From: Owenia fusiformis | Taxonomy: Eukaryota > Annelida > Polychaeta > Sabellida > Oweniidae | Assembly: GCA_903813345.2 (NCBI GenBank) | Contig: CAIIXF020000002.1 | Span: forward strand, 3,016,001-3,080,000 | Direction: 5' to 3' | DNA: 64,000 nucleotides | Shown here: piece after piece, positions 1-12,318 of the stretch | How the letters are laid out: each line of letters opens with the position of its first letter | How positions within the stretch are numbered: position 1 is the stretch's first letter | Notes under the pieces: model-generated | What the model was told of the DNA's origin: nothing | The model's input: only the letters and a program-made list of their open reading frames with translations | The model's database searches: none | Program-made: the position numbers and the translations under genes

Positions 1-1853
1 AGAAGTCTTGTGGATAACGCAAATGAAATTATCCAGGGGTCAGAAGAACCCTATAAAAACAAAAAGGCTGGAGGGATTGGACTGAAAGTTTGGAAATCAT
101 TTAAAAAAAAAAACATTCAAATGAACACTGAACAACATGGATATTCAGTCAACCATGACCATATCAATATGATTCATTGGTTGATAGAACAGTATACAGT
201 AAAAGGCCGAACGCCAAATACATTGAAATTGCGAACGAGGCAGGTTCAGGGTATTTCGTTCGCCCTTGGTTAATGGAGACTTTGAGCAATGCGTATAAAA
301 TCGAAACGTCAACCTGACGTATAGATCGCCCTATACAATTGCATGTAGTTCTCTCACATAAATAGTCGTTCAGTTATAGTATTTTTCTTAGTCCGCTGCA
401 TAGACTACACATCATCGTGTAATATGCCATTGATAGTTATATAGCTAGTTCTATGATATATATTTTAACAAGCTCGTTTAGTAAGATATTTGGAGCTAAA
501 ACATGTTTGACATGCATCATTTTCTTCAGGAAGCATTATGCTGTACATCTAAATCAAAATTGCCAGCATAATATTCAATAGACATGAGTATTATGATTCC
601 CGTTGACACCCGGGCGTTGACACCAACGTGAAATTTCAAATCTCCCGTTGTAAACACGAAACTGAAACTGATCGGGATTTGAAGTAGACTAAGTAGCGCT
701 TGTTTTGTATGCGCGCTATTCACATAACTGTATTGATTCATGCACTTTGCGTTCACGGTTACGTTGTGAAAACATCGGACACTGCCATAAACAAGTGATT
801 TTGTGAGACTTGATGATGTTTAACATCATTTTGTGACTGTGACTGGCTGGTTGTTCATTAGGTTTTCATTAAATCAAATAACTTTGCTTTGATTGGTCAA
901 AAGTTATGGTTGCTATGACAACTCATATTCGGTCATGTAGGGCAATATTTTTTGTTTGGGAAGATCAAGTTTAAAGCTCGGAGAAAGGTATTTGTGCTTT
1001 TTAAAAATCGAATATTATATTCTGTAAGCAAATTGCAATATTTATTATCGAACATCGTCAATTCGATTGAAATCGTGTAAAACTTGGCGACGTGTAAGTA
1101 AATATGCTCGTGTCTTATTTTTGTAAATAAAAGATGTTCTGGTCTATATGCGACCGTATACGCCATCTATTCATTCAAAAATTGTTTTAAGAAACCTTTG
1201 TAAAACGTGTACACGTTGCTCATTCCTATTAGTAACATTTGTTCTATGGCAATTGCATAAAATATACGGATACGCAGTACAATGTCGATTTTCTATATCG
1301 ATTTGTGAAGCTACTATCGCCGTTCGGCCGCCGTAGAGCAAATATGACCTACGCAGTACAATGTCGATTTTCTATATCGATTTGTGAAGCTACTATCGCC
1401 GTTCGGCCGCCGTAGAGCGAATATGACCGAGGCTTGACGTTCTCTGAACCTGAGACTAAGGCAGTTAAACGTGTGTTTTATTTTTAGCTCTTCAATATGC
1501 TTAGTCACTTAAAGAAGGATTTGTTCGTGTATATCCCCAGAGAATGACCAAATTTTCGAGATCTTTTTAAAAACAGAAAATCAAAATGTATAATCGTAGA
1601 CGAAAAACAACGAATCATGTCTTTTGGCCTCAAAGTAAACAAGTGCACAACATGTTTACGTTTAAAATATTGAAATGTTACAATAACATTTTGTCATATT
1701 ATATCATCGATTACCAGAAATTTGAATTTAACGACCTCTAACATTTTAGAAAAGTTCAGTATGTCGATATTTTGATGATTTATAGCAAAAACTAATATTT
1801 TTCCATTTCAATGAGATTCTTTTAACTCATATATATTTGCGTATGTCCATTGA
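1..1853. other. Window start, no convincing gene
   Basis: No gene is supported here. A + strand frame is open from the left edge to 273 and has no ATG near its start; it could be the tail of a gene to the left but matches nothing I recognise. Positions 1271-1349 and 1350-1428 are a near-perfect 79-bp tandem duplication containing a GC-rich patch. The remainder is AT-rich non-coding sequence leading to the + strand gene at 1854. Confidence 0.5.
1271..1428. repeat. 79-bp tandem duplication
   Basis: Two almost identical 79-bp copies lie head to tail, beginning at 1271 and 1350. They differ at very few positions, so the duplication is recent or homogenised. It lies about 430 bp upstream of the glycosyltransferase-like ATG; a regulatory role is possible but nothing shows one. 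Confidence 0.85.
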
Positions 1854-2982
1854 ATGTCAAACACAAACGCAATGTATATAGCAGCGTGTAATTCAACCAT
1901 ACAAAGAAGATTTATATTTATTGTAATGTTTGTCTGTCTAACAGGACTACTACTTTGTAGTTTTGTTTTAGATTTCAAAGATTTGAAATACATAAGTGTT
2001 AAGCATTTGGATTATACCGTTTTCAATTGGACGTTTACATACAGGGACAAACAAGCCCCGTTTGAAATCGAATTACCAGATTTCATTAATATTACAAAGA
2101 AAGGAAAAAATATCATAAATTGTACTGAGTGGAGGCCAGATGAAGCCAGCCATGATGAAATCAAAGCTATTAATAACCTTGCAGACAATTACGCAGAATT
2201 CTTGAAAAGATTTAGGACTCAACAAGAAAACAATACCGAAATTAATGGCGAGCCTACTCCGGCAGAGCTGAACATAAAAAATGTTTTGACCAAATCATCG
2301 ATCATCCAAAGTGAAGCCGTGAGAGATGTATGTGAGAGAAAAATGCAATACATTTGCAAACCAATAATTGAAAATTTAGAATCAAATCCCCGGGACAAAA
2401 TAATCATACCATTTGAAAACTTCTTTAAGCCCTTCTCAGAACTAAAACACACGAGGTTCTTCTCAGAATTACGAAATAAATTGGAATTATTTCCCACCAA
2501 AATGATATACAGTATTGGCATCACGTATAATTATATCCCCTCTCTTATTAATTGGATTCTCATTGCTAGGCAACTATGTGTCCCACCTATTGGTGAAATA
2601 CTCGTGTATAGTCGAGATATTGAAGTTTGTGAATTTCTAAATGTTAAAAATATAAACGTCATTTGTTTACATTACGACGTTGATGAGCTTCGTAGTTATG
2701 ATGACGTCACAATGAAGTTCAATAATGACAAGATAAGCCGACAGATGATGTGGATTACAAGAGTGTTACTATGGAGATTGGTGAATTACTTCGGCTATGA
2801 CATTGTGACGTTTGATACTGACGCTTTGCCTCTACAAAACCCAAGCGTCGTGTTCGACAGGTTTCCTAACGCTGATCTGATTGGTTCTCAGAGTGCACGC
2901 GTTCCAGGATATCTGTACGCCTTTTGGCAACTAAACCCAATAAATATGGGAATGGTACTTATGAGGTCATCTCTAAACAATA
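1854..2982 (+). CDS. Glycosyltransferase-like exon 1
   Basis: Carries the ATG, the membrane anchor and the DxD motif. The frame runs on to a stop at 2997-2999 in the intron, but the GTAAGT donor after 2982 and the matching phase of exon 2 show the real boundary. Confidence 0.75.
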
Positions 2983-4082
2983 GTAAGTCAAAAACATGAG
3001 TAATAAAATAATCAATGGATTAATCATGATTCAAACATGACCGTGATCTATTAATCTTTCATCCAATCAGATTACAGCATAGCCGTTCTTTAATTAAGGA
3101 ATAACGAATCCTGTATAATTCTCTATTGAAAATTGAAAATTGCATCCTACAATCAATCTGCCTGAATAGGAAAACAAATTAAAATTAGTCTGCTCTAAGA
3201 AGTCAACATTTTCCTGCAGTCTGCCCGCTCATTTTGACGCCAAATTGATATTTTGTCCCATCCCATTGCATGGGTGATATAAAAGTTGACACTAATATTC
3301 CCAGAATCGATATAGAATCATAAACTACATATAAAAATTAAACAATTGATATCAATGGCATATACGCATAAAACGACATGGTGTACTCTCAAAATTTAGA
3401 TTTTTATTTTTGAGTTCCCCCACACTTTAAAATTATTTTATAGGCCAAGAACGCTTAAAATGTAATTTAATTTTCAAATTTTCTTTAAGGAGAACCCCTC
3501 TCCCCGCCAAAGCTTGTTCGGTTCGCTCACAAAATACCCACGCTACGCCACTGGATATACACTGTACAGTGCATTAACAATTAGTTAACTTGATTATCTT
3601 CTGTATTTGTAGCTATATTCTGGAACGTGGTCGGGAAAATATCAGAAAAGCTGCCGAATAAAGCTGATGACCAGGTTATAATAAACCTAGCACTTCTTTG
3701 TTTGAACACTAGGTGGCAGCACCCTCCACTTAGATTCATATACAGATACCCAGATGACAAAACTCAAATGCTTCGATACAACGAAGAAATAAACACTGGG
3801 ACAGTTCCCATAGTTGGGAAAACTGATTATCACGTGAAAATTATTGGGATTCAAGGTCATCAGATATGTAGGTATTCATGCTTATTAAAACGTCTTTATG
3901 ACGTCATAGTATGGCATAAATGTACAAAGCAAAGTCAAGGGGCGCTCTGGTTACTAAGCACTAATTGGAGCATACATGATGTATTGTCATGGCAACAGAA
4001 CCAGAATGGAGATAAATGGATAGATATTATAACAAACTTCACCTCATTAGAAAATATCCAAACCAAATACTTATTGAGATGA
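1854..4082 (+). CDS. Type II membrane nucleotide-sugar glycosyltransferase-like protein (2 exons)
   Basis: Exons 1854-2982 and 3613-4082 join in phase 1 (donor GTAAGT, acceptor TTTGTAG) to give 532 residues. Residues about 18-42 are one hydrophobic segment after a short basic N-terminus, the type II anchor of a Golgi enzyme. The lumenal part has N-x-S/T sites and an acidic FDTDALPLQNP motif with D321-T-D323, the expected DxD metal/nucleotide-sugar site. The second exon opens with FWNVVGKISEKLPNKADDQ, resembling the downstream conserved block of the nucleotide-diphospho-sugar transferase family (PF03407-like). Donor and acceptor sugars cannot be read from the sequence. AATAAA-like signals follow at about 4235 and 4437. 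Sure of the gene, moderately sure of the family. Confidence 0.75.
3613..4082 (+). CDS. Glycosyltransferase-like exon 2 (terminal)
   Basis: Starts after TTTGTAG and enters with two bases that complete the split codon. It ends at TGA 4080-4082. The last 60 residues are less conserved-looking than the first 80. Confidence 0.7.
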
Positions 4083-4896
4083 TGAAAGCCATAAAGCTCT
4101 ATGCTTTCAAGTGTAAAAAATATAATATACCTGCATAAACCCCCTGTTGGAATTTTAGAGGCCCGGTGGGGTAAAACGGCGAATGTCATACGCATAGTTC
4201 ATTATGTTTAGGTGAATACCTGTACATTCTCAATAATAAATTAGAAAGTCATATAAATTGATATTGCAAAATACTACTACTTTTAAGAATATAAAACAAT
4301 GAATGAGTACTTTGTTTTATATGTCTCTAATATATCAGATATTTCTCATATTCTACTGTAATATTCTTGTTTTATATGACAACATCTAACTAACGAAGCA
4401 ACATGAATGTGCTAGCTTAATATTCCCTAAAATTAAAATAAAGCCTGAGAAAAGGCAAAACAGCACTGAACGATTAGCTCGGAGATTGCATACAGTTGAT
4501 ACTAATCCAAAAACAAAATCATGAGCATACTCATACTTATAGTATAGCTATACTTTTTTATTACCACTTTTTTAGCTTTTACATCCCAAGAAAGTATCAT
4601 TGGATAAGTTTTACCCAACACCGTGAACTTTTCGTATTTATAGTCCGCACCGGGTCGCATATATTCACACCATAGTTAGAAAAAATAGTTAGAACCGGGC
4701 CAAGTACCAAATTGAGACAATATTTTTGTATGACTAATAATTTGGCTTATTAGTCATACACACTTGGGATCGGTACCAATTCAAATTAGGGCAATATTCC
4801 AAGGGGACAAAATCATATTCTATTTTACGCCGGTTCTAAAATAATTATCTTGAAATAAGAAGGTTGCAATAGTTGGCGTCACCCTGTATGTCAAGT
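4083..4896. other. 3' flank of the glycosyltransferase-like gene
   Basis: AT-rich, with possible polyadenylation signals near 4235 and 4437 and a short hairpin around 4729-4758 (TATGACTAATAA paired with TTATTAGTCATA). No coding signal seen. Confidence 0.5.
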
Positions 4897-5112
4897 AGCT
4901 GTCACATTGGCCGTGTTGACTCACCGTTCGCCACCGTGTGGCTAATTTTTGGTGCATTAATTTTTAATTAATTAATTTTGGCGTGATGGCTAACGGAAGA
5001 TGTCTTCCTGTAAAAGTTGATTTGTTTGCCTACCGTGGTGCCCCAAAGTTTGCCGTAAAGTATTCACACGGTGGCGAACGGCGACCCTACATGGGCTAAG
5101 TGCGACAGCTCC
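4897..5112. mobile_element. Short MITE with AGCTGTCAC termini
   Basis: About 215 bp with imperfect terminal inverted repeats: AGCTGTCACATTGGCCGTG at the left and a CTAAGTGCGACAGCT end at the right, followed inward by CACCGTTCGCCACCGTGTG and its complement. The longer element at 13832-14429 has the same ends, so this is a family. No protein is encoded. Confidence 0.7.
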
Positions 5113-5131
5113 ATAAGCAATGATATGTCAA

Positions 5132-5376
5132 TTATTGCCTCTCGGCGTAGCTCCACAGGGGCCCAGCATGGCAGGGGTTGTTTATTGGATTGTTTCCAGA
5201 ATACTTCACCGAGAGTTGACATCGTCTGTCGCAAGCATTGTAGTCTATGGACCGACATTCAAAATCGTCTTCGATTTCACATAGCTTCTTACAATCGTCC
5301 ATGGTACCGACTGAATCGATAATGCGGTTGTTGTTGTTTTCTATGCACGCGCCCGTGATATCCCTCCAATTCGAGT
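5132..5376 (-). CDS. PAN/apple domain exon, downstream copy
   Basis: A second copy of the PAN exon at 5851-6152, in the same orientation. It keeps a good acceptor (TTTATTTTAG before 5376), enters in the same phase 1, keeps all cysteines (GAC, DDCKKLC, FEC, HAC-type, RRCQL, PCHAG) and ends at an in-frame TAA (5132-5134). It can therefore be the true last exon after the first PAN exon, giving two PAN domains, or an alternative last exon. Divergence from the other copy is small. It is not obviously a pseudo-exon. Confidence 0.6.
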
Positions 5377-5850
5377 CTAAAATAAATAATAGGAACGATG
5401 TAGGCTCTAAGGATCTGAAACCTGCTGATCAAAATGGCATAACGGACCATTTGCAATGTTATTTTCCTATACTAGACCTTGTAAAAAACTCAACTGGTCC
5501 GTATCAAAAGTAACCTGTATATTGGTCAGTGGACCGGCCCTTAGGACCTACACTGAATGGGAAGGCTCAGTATTAACATTTCACCATCTGGTGAACTACA
5601 TGTATTGCTAAAGAAGATTATCGCAAATAGTTGCAAAAATGTAATGCCGAAACAGAACCTCATTCACAAAAACGGCGACTATAAAATGACCCCAGAATAC
5701 ATTTTACCAGGGTTATGTTTCTGCAAATTCATTAAACAAAATTTCATTGATAGTTGTTTGAGAACTTTTTTCACTAGGCCTATTCTCTCATTATGCTATC
5801 TATAAATCATACTTATTCATTAGCGTTTGAATATGAATAATATTTCATTG

Positions 5851-6152
5851 TTACACAGAACCTAGCTTACCATTTACCAAGTTGTAGCTGCATTGTTGAT
5901 TTTGAAGCTTGACCAACTCGGCGTAGTTCCACTTAGGGCCAGCATGGCAGGGGTCCTTTATCGGATTATTCCCCGAATACTTCACCGAGAGTTGACATCG
6001 TCTGTCGCAAGCATGGTAGTCTATGGACCGACATTCAAAATCTTCTTCGTTTTCACATAGCTTCTTACAATCGTCCATGGTACCGACTGAATCGATAATG
6101 CGGTTGTTGTTGCTTTCTATGCATGCGCCCGTGATATCCCTCCAATGCGAAT
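5851..6152 (-). CDS. PAN gene exon 2 (PAN/apple copy 1)
   Basis: Encodes WRDITGACIE at the start and CHAGPKWNYAEL near the end. The 3' boundary is uncertain: stop at 5851, or donor GTAAGC about 20 bases before it, which would make a phase 1-1 exon suited to domain duplication. Confidence 0.65.
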
Positions 6153-7695
6153 CTGAAGTGAATAATGACAAGTTTCAGTATTATTTCACCATTTGGTGAA
6201 TTATTACGAGGATAATTAAGATTATTTGAAATACCAGTGAGCCGTGATCACAGGCTGGTATCGAAAGATTTGTCCGCTGTGACCGAGCATGCTATTTTTC
6301 ATAAAAACACTACAAGAATGGTTCACGTTTTATTTTTTAACTCATATGTTTCGTTATTTCAAAGATATTTACTTACTCCATGCAATGGATATATCATTTG
6401 CGTGTAACCTCACTTCTATTTGAAGTCCAATAACGTTAGGAGTAAAATCTATTGAAAACGGCGCCAGAGTATCAAACTCTAAAATGTACCATTTCTTTTT
6501 TAACTTTTTAATGGCATGATATAGTGACACGATAATATTAACATATGTTTTCAGCATAACTCTGAATGTATTAATGAGATATTAATGCATTGGGTCTTTT
6601 TAATTTTTTTATAAAAAATAATATTAATATTTTTTGTCCGCTGTGACGGAGCATTTTCACAGTTCACATTTGCAACTGCTCCGTCACAGCGGACAAAAAA
6701 ATTAAACATTATTTTTTATAAAAGAATTAAAAAGACCAAATACATCAACATCTCATTTATACCTTCATAGTTATGCTGAAACCATGTGTAAATATTATCG
6801 TGTCACAAGATCGTGCCATTAGAAAGTTAAACAAGAAATGGTACATTTTGAAGTATGATACCCCGGCGCCATTTTCAATAGCTTTTCTTCCCAGCGTAAT
6901 TGGACTTCAAACAGAAGTGAGAGTTACCCGCAAATGATATATCCATTGCATGGAGTAAGTAATTTTGTATGGTATAACGAAACATATTATGAGTTAAAAA
7001 ATAAATCGTGAAGTATTATTAGTGTTTTTATGAAAAATAGCATGCTCCGTCACAGCGGACAAATATTTCGATACCAGCCTGTGGTGATATCCCTTCACTT
7101 TCAATCTAAAAAATAAGAGCAACGTAGGCCTACTAGTTTCTCATGTGGTAAATTGTTGCAAACGACGGCCATAAGAATATGTCCCCAGATTTGAATATCG
7201 ATCACTTGAACCATTTACTAAAAAACAGTCAACTACAGGCGTACCAATTTTGTTCCTTCTAACACAAAGACGAATTATCTGGAGAATTCAGTCTTACTAT
7301 TTATTTGAAATAAATGCGTCTGCATCAATATACGTTCCTCTAGTTTACCTACCAATTGTCAAAGCCAGTTTATCCTGACGTTCGCCCAACTTGGCAAGCA
7401 GTTTTGTCTCCATGTCACTAAGAGCAGATTTGATTTCAGTGTTATCATTCTTTAGCTCGGCAATGTCAGATTCAAGCAAACTTTTAAGTTCACTGTCACC
7501 AGCTTTAAGCGTATTACCAAGTTCAGTGATATCAGCTTTTAATGCATTTTCAAGTTGGACGATATCCGCTTTCTTACACACAGGTAAACTTGGCTTTTTC
7601 CCTTTCCTCTTTGTCTTTTTCGCTTCTGCTGATATTGAAATGACCAAGAGAATGCCAAACACAATGCTAACTTTCATTACGAAATAGTTGTTCAT
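5851..7695 (-). CDS. Secreted coiled-coil protein with PAN/apple domain
   Basis: First exon 7353-7695 (ATG 7693-7695) encodes a signal peptide within the first 25 residues (MKVSIVFGILLVISISAEA), a basic KKTKRKGKK patch and a coiled-coil built on repeated ADI-ELxNxLKA units. It ends in phase 1 at a GTAGGT donor. The second exon starts at 6152 after TTCACTTCAG and encodes a six-cysteine PAN/apple-like module, a protein- or glycan-binding fold of secreted proteins. Reading straight on gives a stop at 5851-5853. A strong GTAAGC donor sits just before this stop, also in phase 1, so the exon is probably symmetric and can splice to the second PAN copy at 5376. The fold-back element 6248-7086 fills the intron. 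Ligand unknown. Confidence 0.65.
6248..7086. mobile_element. Fold-back element, arms about 407 bp
   Basis: The left arm (6248-6654) and right arm (6677-7086) are inverted copies with only scattered mismatches, separated by about 22 bp. Outer ends read TCACAGGCTGGTATCGAAA and its complement. GTCCGCTGTGACGGAGCA occurs near the outer end and at the inner end of each arm. No transposase frame is present. It sits in the intron of the PAN gene. The antisense frame at 6369-6557 lies inside it and is not a gene. Confidence 0.85.
7353..7695 (-). CDS. PAN gene exon 1 (signal peptide, coiled coil)
   Basis: The ATG at 7695 is chosen over a longer non-ATG frame start because the signal peptide follows directly. 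The coiled-coil region has repeats of about 11 residues. The donor is GTAGGT after 7353, phase 1. Confidence 0.65.
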
Positions 7696-8916
7696 TCGAC
7701 GCGCTTCAGCTGAAGACAAGTCATTAATTGTTGATGAAATGTTTACTTACTTGCATACAATGTAATTTACATTTCTGAAGGGAAGGTGTCCAAATATGTA
7801 AACAATGTAAACAACTAAGTGAATTTCAATATTGTTTAACTCCTTCTATCTACAATTATGAATAAGGCAGTCTAAGTGTAATATTTACTTCATGTTATCG
7901 TCATCTACCCCCACCCCTCAAGTTAACGAAATGAACTTCGTACTTTAACAACTTTTGATATTTCGACACAATCCCATATAATAATAGCACGACGTGCACG
8001 TATATTGTAAAACATTTGTCTCGCTCAAATCGGGAACATTTTAGGTTTCATATCTTGAATTTTTAAAAAATCACACAGATTGTAGTAAAAAATCGTCCGT
8101 AATAAAAGGTAAGTCATTTCTTATGGTTACTTACTACACGTATCAGAGATGACATATAAATAAAATATTATATATTATGTATTAACATCTTTTTCAGTTT
8201 ACAGTAACCTTCTACGTAGAAATAAAAAAACATAAACATTTGGAAAATCTGTGGATTTAATTCAACTATTACTGGAACATTTAATCTTTGCACAACAAAT
8301 CCCAATAATCCGGTTTCCATAATATAAACATTATCTGGTTGTAAACATTGTTACAAATGTTTTATTCCAGACGGTTTATGATTGTGATTTGTTAAAAATG
8401 TTGCAACAGAACATTTTTATGAGTATTTCAAAATATAATTTCATAATGGCCCCTCATTGAAAATATTTTAGATTTTGTGAGATGGATGTAAAACAAAATA
8501 AGAATACAACGGAACAAGAACATAGGTGTGTATTTTCAGTGCAGTTTAGCCTTCCTATGAAATTCTTTTTATTTGACCCGTGAAAAAAAAGCTGAGACAT
8601 ACAATTATTTGTTATCATGACCGCAGTACCATGTTATTTTCATCAGCATATAAACCAAATGAGTAACTGGTATTTGAGTTATCAAAGATTGTGTTGTTTT
8701 TCAAAAAATGGGGGCTATTTTTTAAATTCACCTGCCATTGAATATTCCTTCAAAAATGTCAAGATCTGTCCGTTGTAATTCGATTTATCAAGTCTTTTAC
8801 GATAAATGGTGGTTATTTTTAAATTCAACAGCCATCTTGAAAATCTATTTTTGAGCAAAGCTCCTCTTTCCCTAGGTGTCTCATCACGTTTTGAACCAAA
8901 TCCGTCTCCTTATATA
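7696..8916. other. Gene-free stretch upstream of the PAN gene
   Basis: Presumed promoter and 5' flank of the minus-strand PAN gene, then AT-rich sequence. I see no repeats of note or coding signal. Confidence 0.4.
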
Positions 8917-8918
8917 TA

Positions 8919-9989
8919 CAAGGGTTGTTCAAAAAGTTTTGCACAAATATGTCTAATTGTGAGAATAATGGATCAATCTTGTTCATAGTTGGTATGTATG
9001 TGCCCATATCTTAATCCCTTACACTGTCAAAGTTTCATGTATATATGCCTAATACTTAACATTTTACAGTTGCTATAGTAACCACGGTGATGACGCTATG
9101 GTACATATCATTTTGTAAAAGATAACTAGTAACACATAAAGATCAATGTTACTAAGGACGCTAAATTAACTTTCATAAACTGTCAATTTAAATGTAAAAA
9201 ATTCCACGTATTGTTCTCAATGGAAAATGTGAATCTTATCTCAATATTTCCCAGCTTGTTTTCTTTGGTTATGTGAAAGAATGACCGTAAACATACTCTT
9301 CAAACATCTTGAATAAATCACCTGATTTTGTGACGTTATCAAATTTCTCATGAATTCAGGAAATATTGGAGAATATGGCTTTGAATTATTAAGTTGGAGC
9401 AGAAAACATTGATAGAATACATGATAAAGAATGGGGAAACAGTATTACACAAGTTATACTCATTCATGATTAAGACATATTGCATGTGATGACTCCAATA
9501 GGGTCTGCTAAGTATTCCAAGATGGAATAAGAGAAGGGAAATGTATTGAGGGTAGCTGTAGTTATGAGAGGGCTTGATATCCTATAGGTAGGATGGTTCA
9601 GACATTTGCTTATGGACTGGACGTAATGCTACAAGTATAATGCATTACTGAAAGGAAGACTATATGTTAAGTACTGTATATTTAGATTAAATATAAATTA
9701 GTTATAATATAACCTGATTAACAGCAGAAAGAACAAAGATTGACGGAATCATTTCAGTCTATAAAGGCATTCACAAAATCAATTCAATCTAATGACGTCA
9801 TATGTACCATGGGGCCATTGGTTCAAATTTTTAAGTCGATGTATCTGAGGAAGTATATTGCTTATGGTCCTGAAATTTCATATAAGCTTGTAAGAAGGGT
9901 TATACTATATCTGTATGAAATTTCACATAAAAATAATAAAATCTCTTCTCTTGAGAGGCTGTCGTGCAAGACTTTTCGAACGACCCTTG
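8919..9989 (+). mobile_element. Decayed mariner-like element
   Basis: Terminal inverted repeats CAAGGGTTGTTCAAAAAGTT and, at the right end, AACTTTTTGAACAACCCTTG-like bases with a few changes, each flanked by TA as expected of Tc1/mariner insertions. At about 9370-9590 a broken + strand frame resembles the N-terminal part of mariner transposases (KNGETV, then a frame resembling the SR-x-QVF-x-WHK-x-F-x-DGRE block), interrupted by several stops. The element is far from intact and probably immobile. Confidence 0.6.
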
Positions 9990-10091
9990 TATTAGTATTT
10001 GAGCAATCAAAGATAACAGAAAATGGTGGCTATTTCGAATTGAGCGGCCATATTAAAAATTCCTTCTCGAGCATAGGTCCTACGACCATAA

Positions 10092-10838
10092 GGCATACGC
10101 TCCCCTCCATAAGTTTGGCAGCCTTTGCTCCCCCATAGAACTACGTGTTAAAGCCTCTATACGTTTGAATTTTTATTTACTTAACCGGCTATTAAATAAC
10201 TTATGATATTGATGGAAACGTAACTTGACTTTATTTTCAATACCTCCGAATTTTCTCAATTTTTTCCTCAATTACAATAGGTCGAAAATTGATGATAAAT
10301 TTGATGAATTTTTGAAAATCGTCATTCCCATGTAATCCAATGGGAATGGTAGGTTTGCCGCAAGTCATATGACAGAATATCCATCCATCCGAGTCCTTGC
10401 AAAAAATACGATTTAGGCAGGCAATTGAATTTGCTAACTTTATTCAACAAAAAATGATATGTTTCTTCAGTTTCATCAGTGTACAAAAAGATAGACAATT
10501 CAATTTTCTTTATAAAAATGTTTTTGCTGAATCTTTTGCTGAAAAGATATCCTGATTTCTGATTTGCCCCGAACCCTCCATTTCCCATTGGATTACATGG
10601 GAATGACAATTTTCAAAAATTCATCAAATTTATCATCAATGTTTTACCTATTGTTATGGAGGAAAAATTGAGAAAATTCGGACGTATTGGAATTAAAGTC
10701 AAGTTACGTTTACATCAATATTATACGTTATTTCATCGCCGGTTAAGCAAATAAAAATTCAAACGTAAAGAGGCTTTAACACGTACATGTAGTTCAATGG
10801 GGGAGCAATGGTTGCCAAACTTATGGAGGGGAGTGTGA
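10092..10838. mobile_element. Second fold-back element, arms about 255 bp
   Basis: The left arm is about 10092-10344, the right arm about 10583-10838. Arm ends carry CTCCCCTCCATAAG and its complement; inner ends carry ATTCCCATGTAATCCAATGG and its complement. Arm divergence is higher than in the 6.2-kb element. The 95-codon antisense frame across the loop has no family resemblance. Confidence 0.8.
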
Positions 10839-10959
10839 GTCACCTATAAAATCTGAATCAATTCAGTCAACCGGTATTTGAATCGCCGAGTCACACTGTA
10901 AACGGACAGATGACTTCGATATCTCCTTGAACTTCGTTCGGTGGGATAATTAATCAACA

Positions 10960-11250
10960 GTATTTATTGTATTTTATCAATAGTAAAACGTTTCTTGTAT
11001 TTTATAAAGACTACAATATAATAATTGTATTTCAACATGACAATTTTGTATTTCTTACAATAGTATTTGTATTCCATTAAGACTACAATAAAAATGTTTT
11101 GAAAATACAACAATATCACTTGTATTTCATCAAGACAACACTATTTATTGTATTTCATCAAAACTGCAATGTTAATTATATTGCTTCAAAAGTGCAATAT
11201 CAATTGTATTTCATCAATACTACAATATTGTAATTGTATTGCACATTCCT
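10960..11250. repeat. Degenerate TGTATTTCATCAA-type repeat block
   Basis: About nine loosely related units of 25-35 bp built on variants of TTGTATTTCATCAAGACTAC. Too degenerate for an exact period. Confidence 0.6.
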
Positions 11251-11672
11251 CCAACAACCATTAAGCATTTCCAATCAACTTATATTCCATTCTTAATTAA
11301 TTAATAAATCAATAATTATTGAACAATCATATACAAAAGTGAAAAAATGCAACTTACAAAGCTAAGTGATAAAAGTAGAATCAGTAGTACGGGTATAAAC
11401 AAAATTGAAATCAACATTATTTTTTAACAAGTGTATCTTTGCTAGTGTAGCTCCAAGCCATTGTCACTGTGTCAGGTGTTTAGTCAAGTAGAAGGGGGGG
11501 GGGGGTCACAGAGGCTTGTAACTAGACTCTTTGCCTTGGCCTTAGACTTGCAAACAGGGTTCGAAAACTCACAGCTGCCTGGCTGCCAATGACAATCAGG
11601 TTTGGCTCTGGGCAATGAACTTGGAAAAATGAGTTGCCTATTGGGCATTTTGCAAATATTTAGTGCAGGCGA

Positions 11673-11865
11673 CAGGCCCGTAGCCAGGGGGTGGTTCAAT
11701 GGGTTTGAACAACTTTTTGGCCAAAAATTATTTCAAAATCATGCTGTTTTTCACCATTCATTTTGCAAGTGTTTTTGGGCATATTTGGGCCAAAGTTGTC
11801 TGAAGTGAACCCCCCTGGAATGTCTTAAAAGTGAATCCCCTTGGCAAATCCTGGCTACGGGCCTG
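11673..11865 (+). mobile_element. hAT-like MITE, copy a
   Basis: Ends CAGGCCCGTAGCCAGG and CCTGGCTACGGGCCTG. The interior holds the family's TTTTTCACCATTC block and two tracts of CCCC just before the right end. It recurs at least ten times in this window. No clear target duplication at this copy. Confidence 0.8.
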
Positions 11866-12318
11866 CATGGATGCCAATAATTTTCTCAACATGAGGCAAT
11901 CACCCTGCTTACAAATAACCCAATGAGGTGTCTAAGGTTATCCATGATATCTTACCAAATGATAAAGTTATACACAGAAATCTGTAAATTCTAGCCCTAC
12001 ATTTCTGAGATTTCAGAAAAAGTTAAAAAAGATTGATTATCTGATAAAGTTGTCTTCAGACTCTGATTCTACTTTAAGAAATATAAATATATGGTTTATA
12101 CACATATACACTACACATACATGTATTATAAATATGTACATTTAGAAATAAATATGGTTGGTTGTCTAATTCAATGGGCTAAAATGCACTACTGAAATAT
12201 AGGTCCCTGGATTAAGTTGAACGGAAAGATGGAAGATCGTTTATTTGTTTATATCTTCTGTTTAGTGCCATCTATTTGTCCACCTAAGTTAACTATACAT
12301 AGCATTTGTGGGATCCTG

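Noticed and set aside
10-273. 87-codon + frame at the left edge
   Set aside because: Starts with GTG, is open to the edge, and shows no family resemblance or splice signal. It could be a gene tail but cannot be supported.
10322-10609. 95-codon minus frame
   Set aside because: Spans the loop of a fold-back element; composition is not protein-like and has no homology I recognise.
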